64,000 nucleotides of DNA from the NCBI GenBank assembly GCA_016866235.1, contig VGMW01000002.1, forward strand, positions 186,001 through 250,000, in the 5' to 3' direction. Below are positions 17,212 to 25,487 of this stretch, piece after piece. Every line of letters starts with the position of its first letter. Position 1 is the stretch's first letter. Position numbers and translations under genes: made by a program. The DNA comes from Bacteroidota bacterium (GTDB lineage Bacteria > Bacteroidota > Bacteroidia > Cytophagales > Cyclobacteriaceae). Under the pieces are notes generated by a model that did no database searches, was not told where the DNA came from, and worked only from the letters and a program-made list of their open reading frames with translations.

Positions 17212-19335
17212 TCAAAACATTCTGTAACGCTTGTCCTCAATTTTAGCCGCAGAGCGAAGGGCTTCACCGATGATGAATGAACTTCTGCTGTTGGCCGCTT
17301 GTAAGAGCTGACTCTTATAGGTGTTGAAGTCGGTGATCTCTGGGGCAGTTGTTTTTCTGATGCCTTCAACAATCAGAACGCCGTTTTCGCCAATATAGGG
17401 TGCGCTTCGTTTTCCGGCTTCTGCTGAAAAAGCTTTTCCGACGGCTGCGGGGTCAAAGCCAACGGATACGAGTGAGTTGGTATTCAATCGGAGGTCATTG
17501 GATGTATTTACGATGGCGTCGTTTCCAAATTGCTTAGCCAAAGTTTCCAGGTCATCCTTTTTACCGCTTACTTTTTCGGCGATCATTTTACCGATCATTT
17601 GTTTTTTAGCCAGAGGGGTAATTGTTTCTTTAAGATCCTTATCCAGCGCTCTATAACCTTCGCTAGTTTCTTTGGTCACGACAGCAACAACCCAATTGCC
17701 ATCGATGTCGGTTGCTTCTGAAACTTTTCCAACCGAACCATCGCGGTAGGCCCAGGAAATTATTTGTCTGGCATCGGGCAGGTTGCTGAGTCTTCTTTCG
17801 GAGGGAGCAAGGTCATTGGCATCGGATACGATGAGTTTTTCCTTTGCTGCTTTTTCTCGGAATGCTTCTACACCGCTCAATTCACTCGCGAACGCATCGG
17901 CCTGACGGTAAATTTCATTTTGAGTCTCATCGCTTGGAGTAATTTCTTCTTCCACCGATGCCACGGTATAAACCTTGTTGTTTTTAGCGCCAGTAACCTT
18001 GATGATGTGGAAACCAAAATCAGTTTCAACTACGTCGGACAACAGTCCTTCGCGGGCAGCACCAAACACTGCTTTTTCGAATGGCTTTACCATGGTGCCT
18101 TTACCAAACCAACCAAGGTCACCGCCGGTTGATGCAGTGCCATCGGTACCATGCTCTCTTGCTTTGGCAGCAAAATCGGCTCCGGCCTTAAGTTCCGCCA
18201 AAACTTTTCTTGCCTTTTCTCTCGTGGCTTTTTTTCCGGCATCAGAGGGGTCGTCGGCACGGAAAAGAATATGACTGGCTCTCGCAAAATAGGCTGTATC
18301 TGTTCCGGTGCTGATAAGTTTTACGACTTTGTAAAATCCATTTTCCTGGAAAGGTCCCACCACCGTGCCCGGTGTGATTTCATTGAGTTTCTCCTGAATG
18401 CCTGAAGGTATGTTCGATGCATTGTATTTGTTCCATCCGGAAACATTCGGATTGGTATTGTTGGTTACAGCAAAAATGGAATCTTCCTTGGTGGTTTTGA
18501 AGTTCTCTGCAACGGTTGTGAGCGACGTCTTAATGGAGGCTGAATCATCCGCTGATGCTTTAACCGGGAACATTACGTAGCTCAAACTTTTTGTTTCGGT
18601 GGTTTTATATTTTTCCTTGTTTTGATCGAAATACGATTTGATGTCTGCGTCGGTTACCTTAACCAGTGAATCGCTGACGGCATAAAATGGAACGTAGAGG
18701 TATTTTACTTCAGCCACATCGGATTGTTCATGGTAATAGCGTTCCGCTTCTGTGTCGGTAACATAGTTTGATTTCAGCAGCAGAGCTTCATACTTGAGTC
18801 TTGCTCTTGCCGGTGCAAGGTTTGAACGATAGATATCCCATTGCGCACGCTGCGGACTTCCGGCAGGAAAACTGTTGAATACCTGAAGCTGCTGAATGAG
18901 TCTGGCCCTGTCGAAACGCCCAAGAGAATCTTTAAACGCATTCTTGAGACCTTCTTCAACATTTTTACCCTGGATCATATCCCACTCTTCTTCGCTGTGA
19001 ACTTTTACGCCCACTTTTTCAAATTCAGGATTAATGGCCAACCGGGCGATGAGCAGATCCCATGCCTGTTGCCGGATGGTGGGCATCTCCTGTTCCGTTG
19101 GTTTGCGGTTCAGGTTCATGGCGTAGTTATTTTCAGTTTCCTGAATTGCAGCCTGATAATCTTCCATAGAAATCGTTGTGCCTGCGATCTCGCCAACGGA
19201 ATTATCGTTGCCGATGAAAGACTGCGCACCGTTACCCAAGAAGTCACTGCCGAGAATGAATGCCGCCATAGATACTGCAACCAAACCGACCACCCACTTG
19301 GTCATTCTGTTTCTGAGCGTTCCGATTAATGCCAT
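17212..19335 (-). CDS. Membrane-anchored peptidyl-prolyl isomerase (PpiD/SurA type)
   Basis: A periplasmic foldase anchored in the inner membrane. The 707-residue protein has one N-terminal membrane helix (about residues 13-33, WVVGLVAVSMAAFILGSDF), SurA_N-like helical segments, a parvulin rotamase domain at about 350-460 (ARASHILFRADDPSD, GGDLGWFGKGTMVKPFEKAVF, DFGFHIIKV) and a second chaperone-like helical half. Length and order match PpiD-type proteins of Bacteroidota. It is the last gene of the minus-strand cluster with lptC-like and barrel genes, so it likely helps fold envelope proteins. Confidence 0.92.
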   Translation of the reverse strand: MALIGTLRNRMTKWVVGLVAVSMAAFILGSDFLGNGAQSFIGNDNSVGEIAGTTISMEDYQAAIQETENNYAMNLNRKPTEQEMPTIRQQAWDLLIARLAINPEFEKVGVKVHSEEEWDMIQGKNVEEGLKNAFKDSLGRFDRARLIQQLQVFNSFPAGSPQRAQWDIYRSNLAPARARLKYEALLLKSNYVTDTEAERYYHEQSDVAEVKYLYVPFYAVSDSLVKVTDADIKSYFDQNKEKYKTTETKSLSYVMFPVKASADDSASIKTSLTTVAENFKTTKEDSIFAVTNNTNPNVSGWNKYNASNIPSGIQEKLNEITPGTVVGPFQENGFYKVVKLISTGTDTAYFARASHILFRADDPSDAGKKATREKARKVLAELKAGADFAAKAREHGTDGTASTGGDLGWFGKGTMVKPFEKAVFGAAREGLLSDVVETDFGFHIIKVTGAKNNKVYTVASVEEEITPSDETQNEIYRQADAFASELSGVEAFREKAAKEKLIVSDANDLAPSERRLSNLPDARQIISWAYRDGSVGKVSEATDIDGNWVVAVVTKETSEGYRALDKDLKETITPLAKKQMIGKMIAEKVSGKKDDLETLAKQFGNDAIVNTSNDLRLNTNSLVSVGFDPAAVGKAFSAEAGKRSAPYIGENGVLIVEGIRKTTAPEITDFNTYKSQLLQAANSRSSFIIGEALRSAAKIEDKRYRMF

Positions 19336-19408
19336 AATTCGCTGTATGTTAACGATTAAAGAGCGGCAAATTTAAGCCATATTTTGGCTTACGAAAGCCC
19401 CCGCAGGG

Positions 19409-19588
19409 TCAATCCTTACCCTTATTTCCGCTGTTTTTGGGCTTTTTATAACGATAGTAGAAAAATAACGCAATAGAGAGCATGACCGCCCAATACCCGG
19501 ACGCCGGTCCGATGGCCATAATTTCATAAACGCCAATGATTAGAAAAACAAAGGCAAGTGAGAGGGCGAGGATTTCAATCAGTCTCAC
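19409..19588 (-). CDS. Small two-helix membrane protein
   Basis: A 59-residue protein read from the sequence itself. It starts at a GTG whose last two bases are the first two of the lptC-like TGA stop (GTGA), so translation is coupled. It reads RLIEILALSLAFVFLIIGVY for the first helix, then GPASGYWAVMLSIALFFYY for the second, and ends in a charged tail (KKPKNSGNKGKD). No family is recognised with certainty. Small membrane proteins at this position between lptC-like and foldase genes occur in other Bacteroidota as I recall, which supports it being real. A role beside LPS export is inference. Confidence 0.7.
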   Translation of the reverse strand: MRLIEILALSLAFVFLIIGVYEIMAIGPASGYWAVMLSIALFFYYRYKKPKNSGNKGKD

Positions 19589-20151
19589 GGGTTGTCATCG
19601 ATTTCAAATTCACCTTCGACCCTACGGATCTGGTAATTGGAAAGATCCTGAGTGGCATCCAGCCCTGTTCCGTAAATCACTTCTTTCCCGGTCCGAACCG
19701 TCACAAATTTTTCGGTACGGATCATCTTTTCCGCAGGGTACCAAAACAGCTCTTCGGTTTTGAGTTGCTCATCTTGCTCCATACTTCTGAGCTGAACATC
19801 ACCCTGTGCACGCCATTTATTTGTGCTCTTGAAATAGTAAGCGGAGCGCGCGGCCAACGTCGAAGAAATTTTTCTGTCGTTAAAGAATTCAATAAAAATA
19901 CCATCTGGAAATTCACGGTCGCCGTTTCTGAATTCCCGAATTTTCCCAGCTTTTAATCTAACGGTCAGCAGATCTTCCTCTGCATATTCCATTTCAATGT
20001 TATCACCTTCTCTGACCGGCCCCTGGTATTCAATTATTTTTTTCTGTTCAATTCCTTCACATGCAAAGAGGAATATTAAACAAAGCAATAAAAAAGAAGG
20101 CCGGCTTTGCAGCCAGCCTTTTTTGATGTTTAAAATTTTAAAGTTAGTCAC
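19585..20151 (-). CDS. lptC: LptC-like lipoprotein (LPS export)
   Basis: A 188-residue protein of the LptC family, which in the LPS transport bridge passes lipid A from LptBFG to LptA. A hydrophobic stretch ends in a lipobox (LFAC, Cys31), so it is predicted to be a lipoprotein rather than a single-helix anchored form. The body has the beta-jellyroll pattern: RLKAGKIREFRNGDREFPDG, ISSTLAARSAYYFKSTNKWRA, TVRTGKEVIYGTGL, ending in SNYQIRRVEGEF. The start at 20151 overlaps the TPR stop by 8 bases. A terminator-shaped hairpin lies within codons 9-20. No other lpt gene is in the window. Confidence 0.85.
   Translation of the reverse strand: MTNFKILNIKKGWLQSRPSFLLLCLIFLFACEGIEQKKIIEYQGPVREGDNIEMEYAEEDLLTVRLKAGKIREFRNGDREFPDGIFIEFFNDRKISSTLAARSAYYFKSTNKWRAQGDVQLRSMEQDEQLKTEELFWYPAEKMIRTEKFVTVRTGKEVIYGTGLDATQDLSNYQIRRVEGEFEIDDNP
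20091..20125 (-). terminator. Terminator-like hairpin inside the start of the lptC-like gene
   Basis: A 10-bp stem with one mismatch (aaggccggct/agccagcctt, 20097-20106 and 20111-20120, loop TTGC) is flanked by an A-tract and a T-tract, the usual shape of an intrinsic terminator. It lies 20 to 55 bases downstream of the TPR stop and inside the lptC-like reading frame, so it may act as an attenuator between the two genes. Confidence 0.6.
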
Positions 20152-21484
20152 GGGTTTTCAGTGTGACAGTCTCACCAACCCAACAGCTGATCTTTTTAGA
20201 CTCGCCAACTTTCCAGTTTAGCAAGAAGATGTCCTCTTTGGAAGGCCACTGTGAACGAGACTTAGCCATTCCCTGTGCATCGCCACCACGCTGATACATC
20301 TCATACGCTGCGATGTACACCAATCGGTCTTCAGCCATGTTCTGACGCTTGGCACAATCGTCGAAGCTGTTGTAATACAGATCTCCGATTTTGCTGTAGG
20401 CTTCCTTATTGGCAGGATCTGCTGCAGCAGCCTGTCGGAAGTTTTCACGTGCAGCTATGTTGCTACCCTTCTTACTCTCAATGGCTCCTAACGCCATATA
20501 GCCCTCTGATTTTTGATCAGGCTTGATGTTGGGCAGTGCAATGGCTTCACGAATTAAGGCCTCAGCTTTTTCAGCATTCCCGTTGCTCAGATGCTTTAAG
20601 CCGAGATTTTTAATCAGACCAAAATCTTTGGGCTCAACATCTTTAAGGACCTCACCGGTTTCCAGCCAAAGCGGATCGTCGGTACACTTGTCTTGCAACA
20701 TGAAGGTGAAGATTCTTTTAGCCAAAACCCGATCGGTTGGATTTGCACGGAATTTGGGTTCAAGCTTCGACTTAACCATTTCGCAGTCAAATTTGACCGG
20801 CGTTTTGGCCAGGTTGTCATCGAGCCCCGCTCTGATGGACTTGAGTTTGTCGGCATCTGCAGCCTTACCTGCATCAAGCGCTTTCTTGATTTTAAAATCA
20901 ATGACTGCGTTGATTTTGTCGTAGCGATCAAGGATCTCATCGTCTGACAAGCTGCCTTTGTTGAAGGTAGATTGTAATTGAACCACCTTCATGTATAAAT
21001 CAAGGCTCTGATCAATCATGTTGTTGCCATTGAGCTCATAGGCTTTATCGAACATGGCCAGAATATCGCCCAATTTGGTTTTGTCCTTATAGTAATATTT
21101 GAACATGCTGTTTGCCTTACGGTTTACAACAGGACCCTCATCACCACAATTCCTCACGCGCATGTCATAGATCGCCATGATGGAGTCTATCAGCATTTGC
21201 TTTTTTGCAGGGTCGGCTTCTGCAGCAGCAAGCTTGTCGTATATGTCTACTCCGTCGACATAGATCTTCGTGCTTACTTTAGGCGCATTGGTGAGCAACC
21301 ACTGTAGTGGAGCACGAGCTTCTGAAAATTTATTGCCGCGGTAAGCGTCGCCATATAAAGCAAGCTTTACCTCCGCGGTGGCTTTGTCGGCACCGAAATC
21401 GCCTTTACACTGTGCGTGCAATTCGGCAGAGGAGATAATTGCCAGCCCAATGAATGCAGCTTTGAAAAAAATTGATTTGAACAT
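20144..21484 (-). CDS. Secreted tetratricopeptide-repeat protein
   Basis: A periplasmic protein of 446 residues. I use the ATG at 21484, which gives a signal peptide (MFKSIFFKAAFIGLAIISSAELHAQ) and places the start 11 bases after the upstream stop; the frame is open 13 codons further. The middle and C-terminal parts contain helical TPR-like repeats (GLKHLSNGNAEKAEALIREA, AIESKKGSNIAARENFRQAA, and EAYSKIGDLYYNSFDDC). It carries several Cys (for example in CKGDFG and MRVRNCGDEG). It lies between an outer-membrane barrel gene and the lptC-like gene. Function unknown; a scaffold role in the envelope is likely. Confidence 0.82.
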   Translation of the reverse strand: MFKSIFFKAAFIGLAIISSAELHAQCKGDFGADKATAEVKLALYGDAYRGNKFSEARAPLQWLLTNAPKVSTKIYVDGVDIYDKLAAAEADPAKKQMLIDSIMAIYDMRVRNCGDEGPVVNRKANSMFKYYYKDKTKLGDILAMFDKAYELNGNNMIDQSLDLYMKVVQLQSTFNKGSLSDDEILDRYDKINAVIDFKIKKALDAGKAADADKLKSIRAGLDDNLAKTPVKFDCEMVKSKLEPKFRANPTDRVLAKRIFTFMLQDKCTDDPLWLETGEVLKDVEPKDFGLIKNLGLKHLSNGNAEKAEALIREAIALPNIKPDQKSEGYMALGAIESKKGSNIAARENFRQAAAADPANKEAYSKIGDLYYNSFDDCAKRQNMAEDRLVYIAAYEMYQRGGDAQGMAKSRSQWPSKEDIFLLNWKVGESKKISCWVGETVTLKTRD

Positions 21485-21495
21485 ACTGTAGGTTG

Positions 21496-22797
21496 TTAGT
21501 CGTATCTGCTTTTTATAAACCACTGATCGTTAAAAGTGATGCCAAAATAAATTTTAAAATAGTTTTCTATTAAACCGTTCACATTTTTGTCTCCTCTTTT
21601 TCCTAGCCTTAAGGCTAAGTCAAGCGTCGAAATTCTGTTCACCGGTAGCGAAAGACCAAAATTGATGCCAAAATCGCGCAATTCAGTGCCTTCGATCAAA
21701 TAGGGGCTTTTTTCCACACTTACACCTGTTCGGTACGTCATGCGCTTCAGTAATGAAGTGAGCGAGCGAGAGTCTGGTGTAATTTCCGCGCCTACACTCA
21801 ACCGCGTGCCTTGAATGACCGGATAGGAGTCTGCACCGATTCGGGTGGTCGAACCAGCAAATCGTGTGATGGCATAATCTGCAGCAATGGTCCACTTCTC
21901 CATATTACCAAAAGCGATACCCATGGTGAACATGTTCGGGATGTATAAGGTTCCAGATTTTGATTGAAGGGAATCACTTTGGAGAACTACGCCCTGTGAA
22001 TTTTTTCTTTCGATTTTCTGAATGAACTGCGACCTCAGGTCTCTCCCCAGGTCAAATGTTCCTCCGGCGTTAAAAAAGAATTTTTTGCCGATAGAGTCGA
22101 TCCGATAATGAAATGAAGGTGAAAATTGCCAACCAGAAACGGTTACGATTTCGTTGAGTTGAATTTGATATTTAAACAATTGGTTGGCCTGGTTGAGCAG
22201 GTTGCTATAGTCGGCAATTACACTGCTGAACATGTATGAACCCTTAATTCCAACTGAAAGTGGCTTGGCAATTCGAACGCCATGCGACCAATAAAGCTGG
22301 TTGAATCCACCTGAGGCTTTTTCCTCAGCATAAAAACCTGTGTTATCGCTGCCAGGAATCACACCCTGCTTTTCAATTCGGTAATTGACGGATGAGTACG
22401 GCATTAATCCGAAAGCAGAGGACCACCTTACCGAGGTTTTCTCTTTATTCCAAAGCATTGGAAATCCCATTGCCATATAGGCCACATTTCCTCCGGAAGC
22501 TTTTTCAGACTGGTCATCGGTTTGAATGGTCCTACGTTCGCCGATTATTCCTGCATGGAAGGTGGTCAGACGGTTGTAAACCAGCATCGACGGATTGATG
22601 TTGTTCAGATACCAGGACTGTGGGTTGGCTACGCCTGCACCGGCTGTGCCCTGATTGTGTATCAGGAAAGGCCCAACATAATCCCCCAAACCAAAAGATG
22701 AAAATGGAGCTGATGCAGCCTGGCCCAACAACCTGACCGATGCGGCCGTAACGAACAGGCCGATCAGAAGACTTCCGCGCAATGAAAAGCAGGACAT
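21496..22797 (-). CDS. Outer-membrane beta-barrel protein
   Basis: A secreted 433-residue protein predicted to be an outer-membrane barrel of the FadL-like or PorV-like kind: after a signal peptide (SLLIGLFVTAASVRLLGQ) comes SSFGLGDYVGPFLIHNQGTA, a Gly-rich start often seen in such Bacteroidota barrels (SWYLNNINPSMLVYN follows), then many alternating strands. It heads the minus-strand cluster with the TPR, lptC-like, small membrane and foldase genes. A substrate is not visible in the sequence. Confidence 0.78.
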   Translation of the reverse strand: MSCFSLRGSLLIGLFVTAASVRLLGQAASAPFSSFGLGDYVGPFLIHNQGTAGAGVANPQSWYLNNINPSMLVYNRLTTFHAGIIGERRTIQTDDQSEKASGGNVAYMAMGFPMLWNKEKTSVRWSSAFGLMPYSSVNYRIEKQGVIPGSDNTGFYAEEKASGGFNQLYWSHGVRIAKPLSVGIKGSYMFSSVIADYSNLLNQANQLFKYQIQLNEIVTVSGWQFSPSFHYRIDSIGKKFFFNAGGTFDLGRDLRSQFIQKIERKNSQGVVLQSDSLQSKSGTLYIPNMFTMGIAFGNMEKWTIAADYAITRFAGSTTRIGADSYPVIQGTRLSVGAEITPDSRSLTSLLKRMTYRTGVSVEKSPYLIEGTELRDFGINFGLSLPVNRISTLDLALRLGKRGDKNVNGLIENYFKIYFGITFNDQWFIKSRYD

Positions 22798-22825
22798 CAG
22801 GTAGTTGCGGTTTGTTTTGGGGAGG

Positions 22826-22833
22826 CAAATATG
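22826..22833 (-). promoter_or_regulatory. Candidate -7 element for the barrel-TPR-lptC-foldase cluster
   Basis: CATATTTG on the minus strand matches TAnnTTTG at 7 of 8 positions, 29 bases ahead of the barrel gene start. No clear -33 element is seen. Confidence 0.3.
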
Positions 22834-22942
22834 AGTTTTTCTGAGGGTTTTTTAAAATTCATCCCCACCCCAGTAGCTTAATAATGATCTGATTTTCAGG
22901 TTGTGACCTAAATTGGTCGGTGAAAGGATTTAATATTGGTCA

Positions 22943-24061
22943 ATGGCAGCCAAGTCAAACAAAAAAAAGACACCAACGCGAACGGGTAAAAATACTTTCA
23001 GGGTGGTCGGATTAATGTCCGGCACCTCCTTAGATGGACTTGACATTGCACTCTGCAGCTTCACTTTGAGCGGTGGTGCCTGGCGCTTTGAATTGGAGCA
23101 TACAGTTACGGTTGCATATTCCGCAACCTGGAAAAAGAGGCTTTCAGGCGCACATTTACTTTCCGGCCAGGAACTCACTCAGTTGCATGGAGCCTACGGA
23201 CTTTATCTGGGGCAAACCGTAAAAAAATTTCTCTCCAATGTGCGATTAAAAAAGCCTGATTTCATTTCATCACATGGGCACACCATTTTTCATCAACCGG
23301 CCAATGGCTTTACATTTCAGCTTGGTGATGGCTCGGCCATCTATGCTGCCAGTCAAATTCCTGTGGTGTGTGACTTTCGCACCCTTGATGTTTTTCTCGG
23401 TGGCGAAGGTGCACCGTTGGTTCCGATTGGTGACCAATTGCTCTTTAGTAAATATGATGTATGTGTTAACCTTGGCGGCATCGCCAACCTCTCATTCGAA
23501 AAGCAGCGAAGGCGAAGGGCCTACGATATTTGTTTTGTCAATATGGGCCTGAATTGGCTTGCACAAAAAGCAGGTAAGGATTTTGATCGAGATGGTGCAC
23601 AAGCTGCTACAGGAAAAATTAATCAAGCGCTGTTGAAGTCGTTGATTGAATTGTCTGAATCTAAAAATGGAAAACGGCGATCCCTCGGGCGGGAGGACTT
23701 TGAAAAAAGTTTTCAGCCACTGTTGGATGATGATCGTTTACCGCTGGAAGATCGTATGCGAACCTTCAGTGAGATGATTGGCAAGATGGTGGGGGAAGCC
23801 ATACAGGAGACAAGAGGAAAAAAAGTTTTGCTGACCGGAGGCGGTGCGCACAACACGTTTGTACGAAACCGCATTGCTGCACACGCCGGAGGCGCGACGT
23901 TGGTTAAAGCTGACGACCAAATCATCAATTTTAAGGAAGCATTGATTTTTGCCTTCCTTGGCGTGCTCCGGGTTAGGGGGCAAGTAAATGTTCTACGCGA
24001 CGTTACAGGCGCCGTAACCAACTCCTGTTCAGGTGTTTGTATTGGGTTCGAAGGTCAGTAA
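22943..24061 (+). CDS. anmK: Anhydro-N-acetylmuramic acid kinase
   Basis: It opens and phosphorylates 1,6-anhydroMurNAc to MurNAc 6-phosphate in peptidoglycan recycling. The 372-residue protein has the ASKHA kinase features of AnmK: GLMSGTSLDGLDIAL near the N-terminus, SSHGHTIFHQP, GGEGAPLVPIGDQLLF, NLGGIANLS and LLTGGGAHNTFVRNRI, then FKEALIFAFLGVL. The first 15 residues are Lys-rich, so the true start might be internal. It is divergent from the barrel cluster. No murQ or ampG homologue is in the window. Confidence 0.95.
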   Translation: MAAKSNKKKTPTRTGKNTFRVVGLMSGTSLDGLDIALCSFTLSGGAWRFELEHTVTVAYSATWKKRLSGAHLLSGQELTQLHGAYGLYLGQTVKKFLSNVRLKKPDFISSHGHTIFHQPANGFTFQLGDGSAIYAASQIPVVCDFRTLDVFLGGEGAPLVPIGDQLLFSKYDVCVNLGGIANLSFEKQRRRRAYDICFVNMGLNWLAQKAGKDFDRDGAQAATGKINQALLKSLIELSESKNGKRRSLGREDFEKSFQPLLDDDRLPLEDRMRTFSEMIGKMVGEAIQETRGKKVLLTGGGAHNTFVRNRIAAHAGGATLVKADDQIINFKEALIFAFLGVLRVRGQVNVLRDVTGAVTNSCSGVCIGFEGQ

Positions 24062-24191
24062 GTGATCATTCCTTTCGTTCCCTGAAGCTTAATTGATGGA
24101 CACTGAATTGAAAATTCTAACTACCTTAGCGGTTCATCACTTTTGAAAAATCGGTGATTTCGGGCAAACACGGCCGTTTTCATCGGGTACT

Positions 24192-25487
24192 ATGACGCTG
24201 GAGATTTTACTTACTCTTTTCCTTGTATTCCTGAATGGTTTTTTTGTGGCGGCGGAATTTGCCATCGTAAAGGTCCGCTCATCACAGATTGCATTACAAA
24301 CCGGGTTGGCTAAGAAGGCTGCCGAGGCTGTGGTGAGCAATCTCGATGGATTTCTTGCTGCAACACAGCTTGGCATCACCCTTGCCAGTCTTGGTCTTGG
24401 ATGGGTTGGCGAAGATGTGGTTTCCAGAATCATTCTTTACGGGATGGATTATTTCGGGCTGGGCCTTGATGAAAAACTTGCGCACACCATTGCCTTCCCG
24501 GTTGCTTTTGTTTTGATCACCATCCTTCATATTGTATTCGGCGAGTTGGCGCCTAAATCCCTGGCCATTCAACATCCGACAGAAACAACCATGAGGTTGG
24601 CCATTCCATTGAGGCTTTTTTATTTTTTCTTCAGACCATTGATTTTGATGCTTAACGGATTTGCCAACATGATTCTTCGTGTCATTGGCATTCGTCCGGT
24701 TCGTGAACAAATTCATTCAGAAGAAGAACTAAAACTGATTATTGCTGAAAGCGAAGAGGGCGGCGCCATTGAAACTTCGGAGCGGGAATTGATTCAAAAT
24801 GTTTTTGATTTTGACAACCGCATTGTGCGTCAGGTGATGGTGCCACGAATGAAGGTCTCTGGCCTAAATGTTAACATGTCCATGGAGGACGCACTCACGC
24901 AAGTGCTTAGAGAGGGTTATTCGCGGTATCCTGTTTTCGAAGGCTCGTTGGATGAAATTGTGGGCATCGTGCATTCAAAGGATATTGTTTTCAACCATGT
25001 TGAAAAAACTTCCAAGTCCCTAAAAGAGATTACAAGGCCGGCGTTTTACATCACTGAAAACAAAGGAATCGACGTATTGCTACGGGAGTTTCAGCGGAAG
25101 AAAGTTCAGATGGCCGTGGTGATCAGTGAATTTGGAGGCACATTGGGTTTGGTAACGCTCGAGGATATTTTAGAGGAGTTGGTAGGTGAAATTCAGGATG
25201 AGCACGATCAGGAGCAGCAGGTGGTGACCGCGACCAGTGAGGGGATTTTTCAGGTGGTGGCACGAAGCCCCATTCACGACATTAATAAATTTCTGGAGGT
25301 TCCCTTCCCTGAATCTGAGGAGTATGAAACCCTGGCCGGACTAATTGTAAATACCAAATCGGATTTGAGGGAGGGAGATCAGTTTCTCGCTGCCGGATAC
25401 TCCATCAAAATCCTGAAAATGAGCAAGTCTATGCCGGAGTTAGTAGAAATCCGGCTGCTTCCAGAATCGGATCGGGAGGAAGGTTAG
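24192..25487 (+). CDS. CNNM/CorC-type membrane protein (DUF21, CBS pair, CorC_HlyC)
   Basis: An inner-membrane protein of 431 residues likely to move or sense Mg2+ or related ions. The N-terminal DUF21 domain has hydrophobic segments at about 1-25, 60-80, 95-120 and 130-150 (LEILLTLFLVFLNGFFVAAEF; VAFVLITILHIVFGELAPKS), then comes a CBS pair (ESELIQ-like linker, MVPRMKVSGLNVNMSMEDAL, SRYPVFEGSLDEIVGIVHSK) and a C-terminal CorC_HlyC domain (EEYETLAGLI, GYSIKILKM). GldE of gliding Bacteroidota belongs to the same superfamily. Its stop overlaps that of the convergent nhaD by 4 bases. Confidence 0.92.
   Translation: MTLEILLTLFLVFLNGFFVAAEFAIVKVRSSQIALQTGLAKKAAEAVVSNLDGFLAATQLGITLASLGLGWVGEDVVSRIILYGMDYFGLGLDEKLAHTIAFPVAFVLITILHIVFGELAPKSLAIQHPTETTMRLAIPLRLFYFFFRPLILMLNGFANMILRVIGIRPVREQIHSEEELKLIIAESEEGGAIETSERELIQNVFDFDNRIVRQVMVPRMKVSGLNVNMSMEDALTQVLREGYSRYPVFEGSLDEIVGIVHSKDIVFNHVEKTSKSLKEITRPAFYITENKGIDVLLREFQRKKVQMAVVISEFGGTLGLVTLEDILEELVGEIQDEHDQEQQVVTATSEGIFQVVARSPIHDINKFLEVPFPESEEYETLAGLIVNTKSDLREGDQFLAAGYSIKILKMSKSMPELVEIRLLPESDREEG

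Noticed and set aside
22910-22942. Palindrome gacctaaattggtc before anmK as an operator
   Set aside because: The match is short, and such AT-rich near-palindromes are common in this window; nothing ties it to a regulator.
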